NCBI GenBank assembly: GCA_002713145.1
Contig: PAVS01000018.1
Span: forward strand, 16,808-80,807
DNA length: 64,000 nt
Direction of reading: 5' to 3'
Source: Halobacteriovoraceae bacterium
GTDB lineage: Bacteria; Bdellovibrionota; Bacteriovoracia; Bacteriovoracales; Bacteriovoracaceae
Positions 63,062-64,000 of the stretch are shown piece by piece. The translations under genes were made by a program, and so were the position numbers. The notes under the pieces are model-generated. The model saw only the letters and a program-made list of their open reading frames with translations. It was not told the DNA's origin and ran no database searches. How positions within the stretch are numbered: position 1 is the first letter of the stretch; each line of letters starts with the position of its first letter.

Positions 63062-63367
63062 TTAAAAGCTTAAAAACCCAACATGCTCTGCGATCACCTC
63101 AATATTTTTTATTGGCCTAGAATCTTTATAGTAAGTGCTCTCCTCTTTTTTACCTGAAACAAATATTTGTGATCCTTTCTTTAGATATAAATTACAATCC
63201 TCTGCAGCTTTTCCCCAGACCTTTACCTTTTTCCATATAGTCTCACCATCGTTCTTATTGAGAGCTACTGATAAATTACAAACAGCTCTTTGAGTTTTTG
63301 TGTATTTAAGTTCTGGATTTTTACCTAATCGCCCTAGAAATAATTCTTTATTCTTTTCTGTATTCAT
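63062..63367 (-). CDS. ssb: Single-stranded DNA-binding protein
   Basis: 101 residues from ATG 63367 (GGAG 7 nt upstream). LGRLGKNPELKYTKTQRAVCNLSVALNK and WKKVKVWGKAAEDCNLYLKKGSQIFVSGK are the OB-fold SSB core. Lacks the acidic C-terminal tail. Mobile-element type SSB. Confidence 0.85.
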   Translation of the reverse strand: MNTEKNKELFLGRLGKNPELKYTKTQRAVCNLSVALNKNDGETIWKKVKVWGKAAEDCNLYLKKGSQIFVSGKKEESTYYKDSRPIKNIEVIAEHVGFLSF

Positions 63368-63381
63368 AATTCTTCTCCTCA

Positions 63382-63762
63382 TTATTTTTGTTTATGATAT
63401 CTATTCAAAAACTCCCAAAAATCGATATCCTCCTCATTCGATTCTTTGTATTTATTAAATTCAATTTCAAGTTTTTCTTTGAAGCTTATAGAATTATCTC
63501 TAATTTTCTCAATATCCTTATCTGTAAGCTTTTTAATTCCAGCTATTGCAAGTTCTCTAAATGTTACCTCTTCACCAAACTCTTTATCATTCGCTTCTAC
63601 TAATATTTTTTGAACCTTCTCTAACATTTTTCTAGACTTGCTTAGATCAACATAGAACTTCTCTTGCTCCATATTTAATTCAAACTTCGCTTTATCTCCT
63701 TTTTTCTTTCTTCCTCTTTTTTTCTTCTCTCCTTCCATAATTTGCCCCATAACCATTTCCAT
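63382..63762 (-). CDS. Basic accessory protein of the mobile element
   Basis: 126 residues. N-terminal KKKRGRKKKGDK is an AT-hook-like basic stretch; then a helical acidic part (SNEEDIDFWEFLNRYHKQK). May bind DNA. The start could be at one of the inner Met codons. First gene of the excisionase-integrase operon visible here. Confidence 0.55.
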   Translation of the reverse strand: MEMVMGQIMEGEKKKRGRKKKGDKAKFELNMEQEKFYVDLSKSRKMLEKVQKILVEANDKEFGEEVTFRELAIAGIKKLTDKDIEKIRDNSISFKEKLEIEFNKYKESNEEDIDFWEFLNRYHKQK

Positions 63763-63841
63763 AATTTTAATTTCTCCTTTCCTTTTTAATTCAAACTCTC
63801 GCCCAACTCATCCTTATCTACTTTCATATTTATAGCCATTA

Positions 63842-63882
63842 ATTGACCTCCATCTCGAGCTGGTTGAGGGAGGGAGGTCAAT
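63842..63882. repeat. Inverted repeat in the 238-bp non-coding right end
   Basis: ATTGACCTCC (63842-63851) and GGAGGTCAAT (63873-63882), a perfect 10-bp repeat around a 21-nt loop. No gene is visible between 63763 and 64000. May be an operator of the mobile-element operon or part of an origin. Confidence 0.45.
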
Positions 63883-64000
63883 TATGGCGTTTATAAATTA
63901 TTGAAAGTTGTAGTGTTCACAAAAAAACTTCCTCATTTTTCACAACTTCAGACTTCCAGTTTTAATTTTAATTAAACCTTCTCTTTCAAGAAGTTCAAAA

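Noticed and set aside
1..64000. tRNA, rRNA, CRISPR arrays
   Set aside because: Scanned by eye for cloverleaf ends, rRNA signatures and regular repeat-spacer patterns; none convincing. A tRNAscan-SE run would be decisive.

Overview
The window is AT-rich, densely coded DNA from a Gram-negative bacterium. Evidence for this includes lipoprotein signals, outer-membrane efflux partners, periplasmic multihaem cytochromes and a signal peptidase II homologue. Gene style (RCC1 lipoprotein, many small secreted proteins of unknown function, RAYT transposase, NrfHA, low GC) fits the Bdellovibrionota/Bacteriovoracales. That placement is inference: no rRNA or tRNA gene was found to anchor it.

Layout. 1-879 is the 3' part of a chromate transporter. 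950-1455 holds two tandem units of about 260 bp. Each encodes a 24-residue hydrophobic peptide and, divergently, a short antisense RNA. I read these as two type I toxin-antitoxin modules, and they are the most notable find in the window. 1474-7720 is a mixed region: RAYT, RlmC, CoA-binding protein, amino-acid permease, methyltransferase, secreted class-I glutaminase-like hydrolase and K+-channel-like protein.

7724-20755 is a copper/silver homeostasis locus on the minus strand. In transcription order it encodes a glutaredoxin-MauE fusion, CsoR, a Cys/His-rich secreted protein, CusC (frameshifted), CusB, CusA, a DUF3347 protein, small haem-binding proteins, a glutamate-synthase-like FMN protein and a multicopper oxidase with a probable C-terminal beta-barrel. 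CsoR-type palindromes precede two of its transcription units. 20955-21712 carries two paralogous structured small RNAs flanking a P-loop kinase gene. 22425-28680 holds mostly unknown secreted or membrane proteins and a K+/H+ antiporter.

28807-30863 pairs a radical SAM/SPASM enzyme with a METTL25-like methyltransferase. 30839-40028 (minus) runs from a DUF2490 protein through nrfHA and nnrS into a divalent-metal RND efflux operon. That operon's TolC gene carries two frameshifts and its adaptor is reduced to a C-terminal piece. 40035-53500 is housekeeping: RhlE, YaiI, Hsp20, DTW-domain protein, ATP-cone/Mrr protein, beta-CASP nuclease, UspA, RCC1 lipoprotein, RecQ, DEDDh exonuclease, kinase-like protein and CysQ-like phosphatase. 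53732-57866 has a very large LamG/CxxCH surface protein and a LspA-like protein with a HAMP-like tail.

57913-63762 looks like the end of an integrative element. It contains a winged-helix/nucleotidyltransferase/VOC operon with its own promoter and paired operators, a DprA-PRTase-small protein operon, and a tyrosine integrase with excisionase, SSB and a basic accessory protein. The element probably continues past the right edge.
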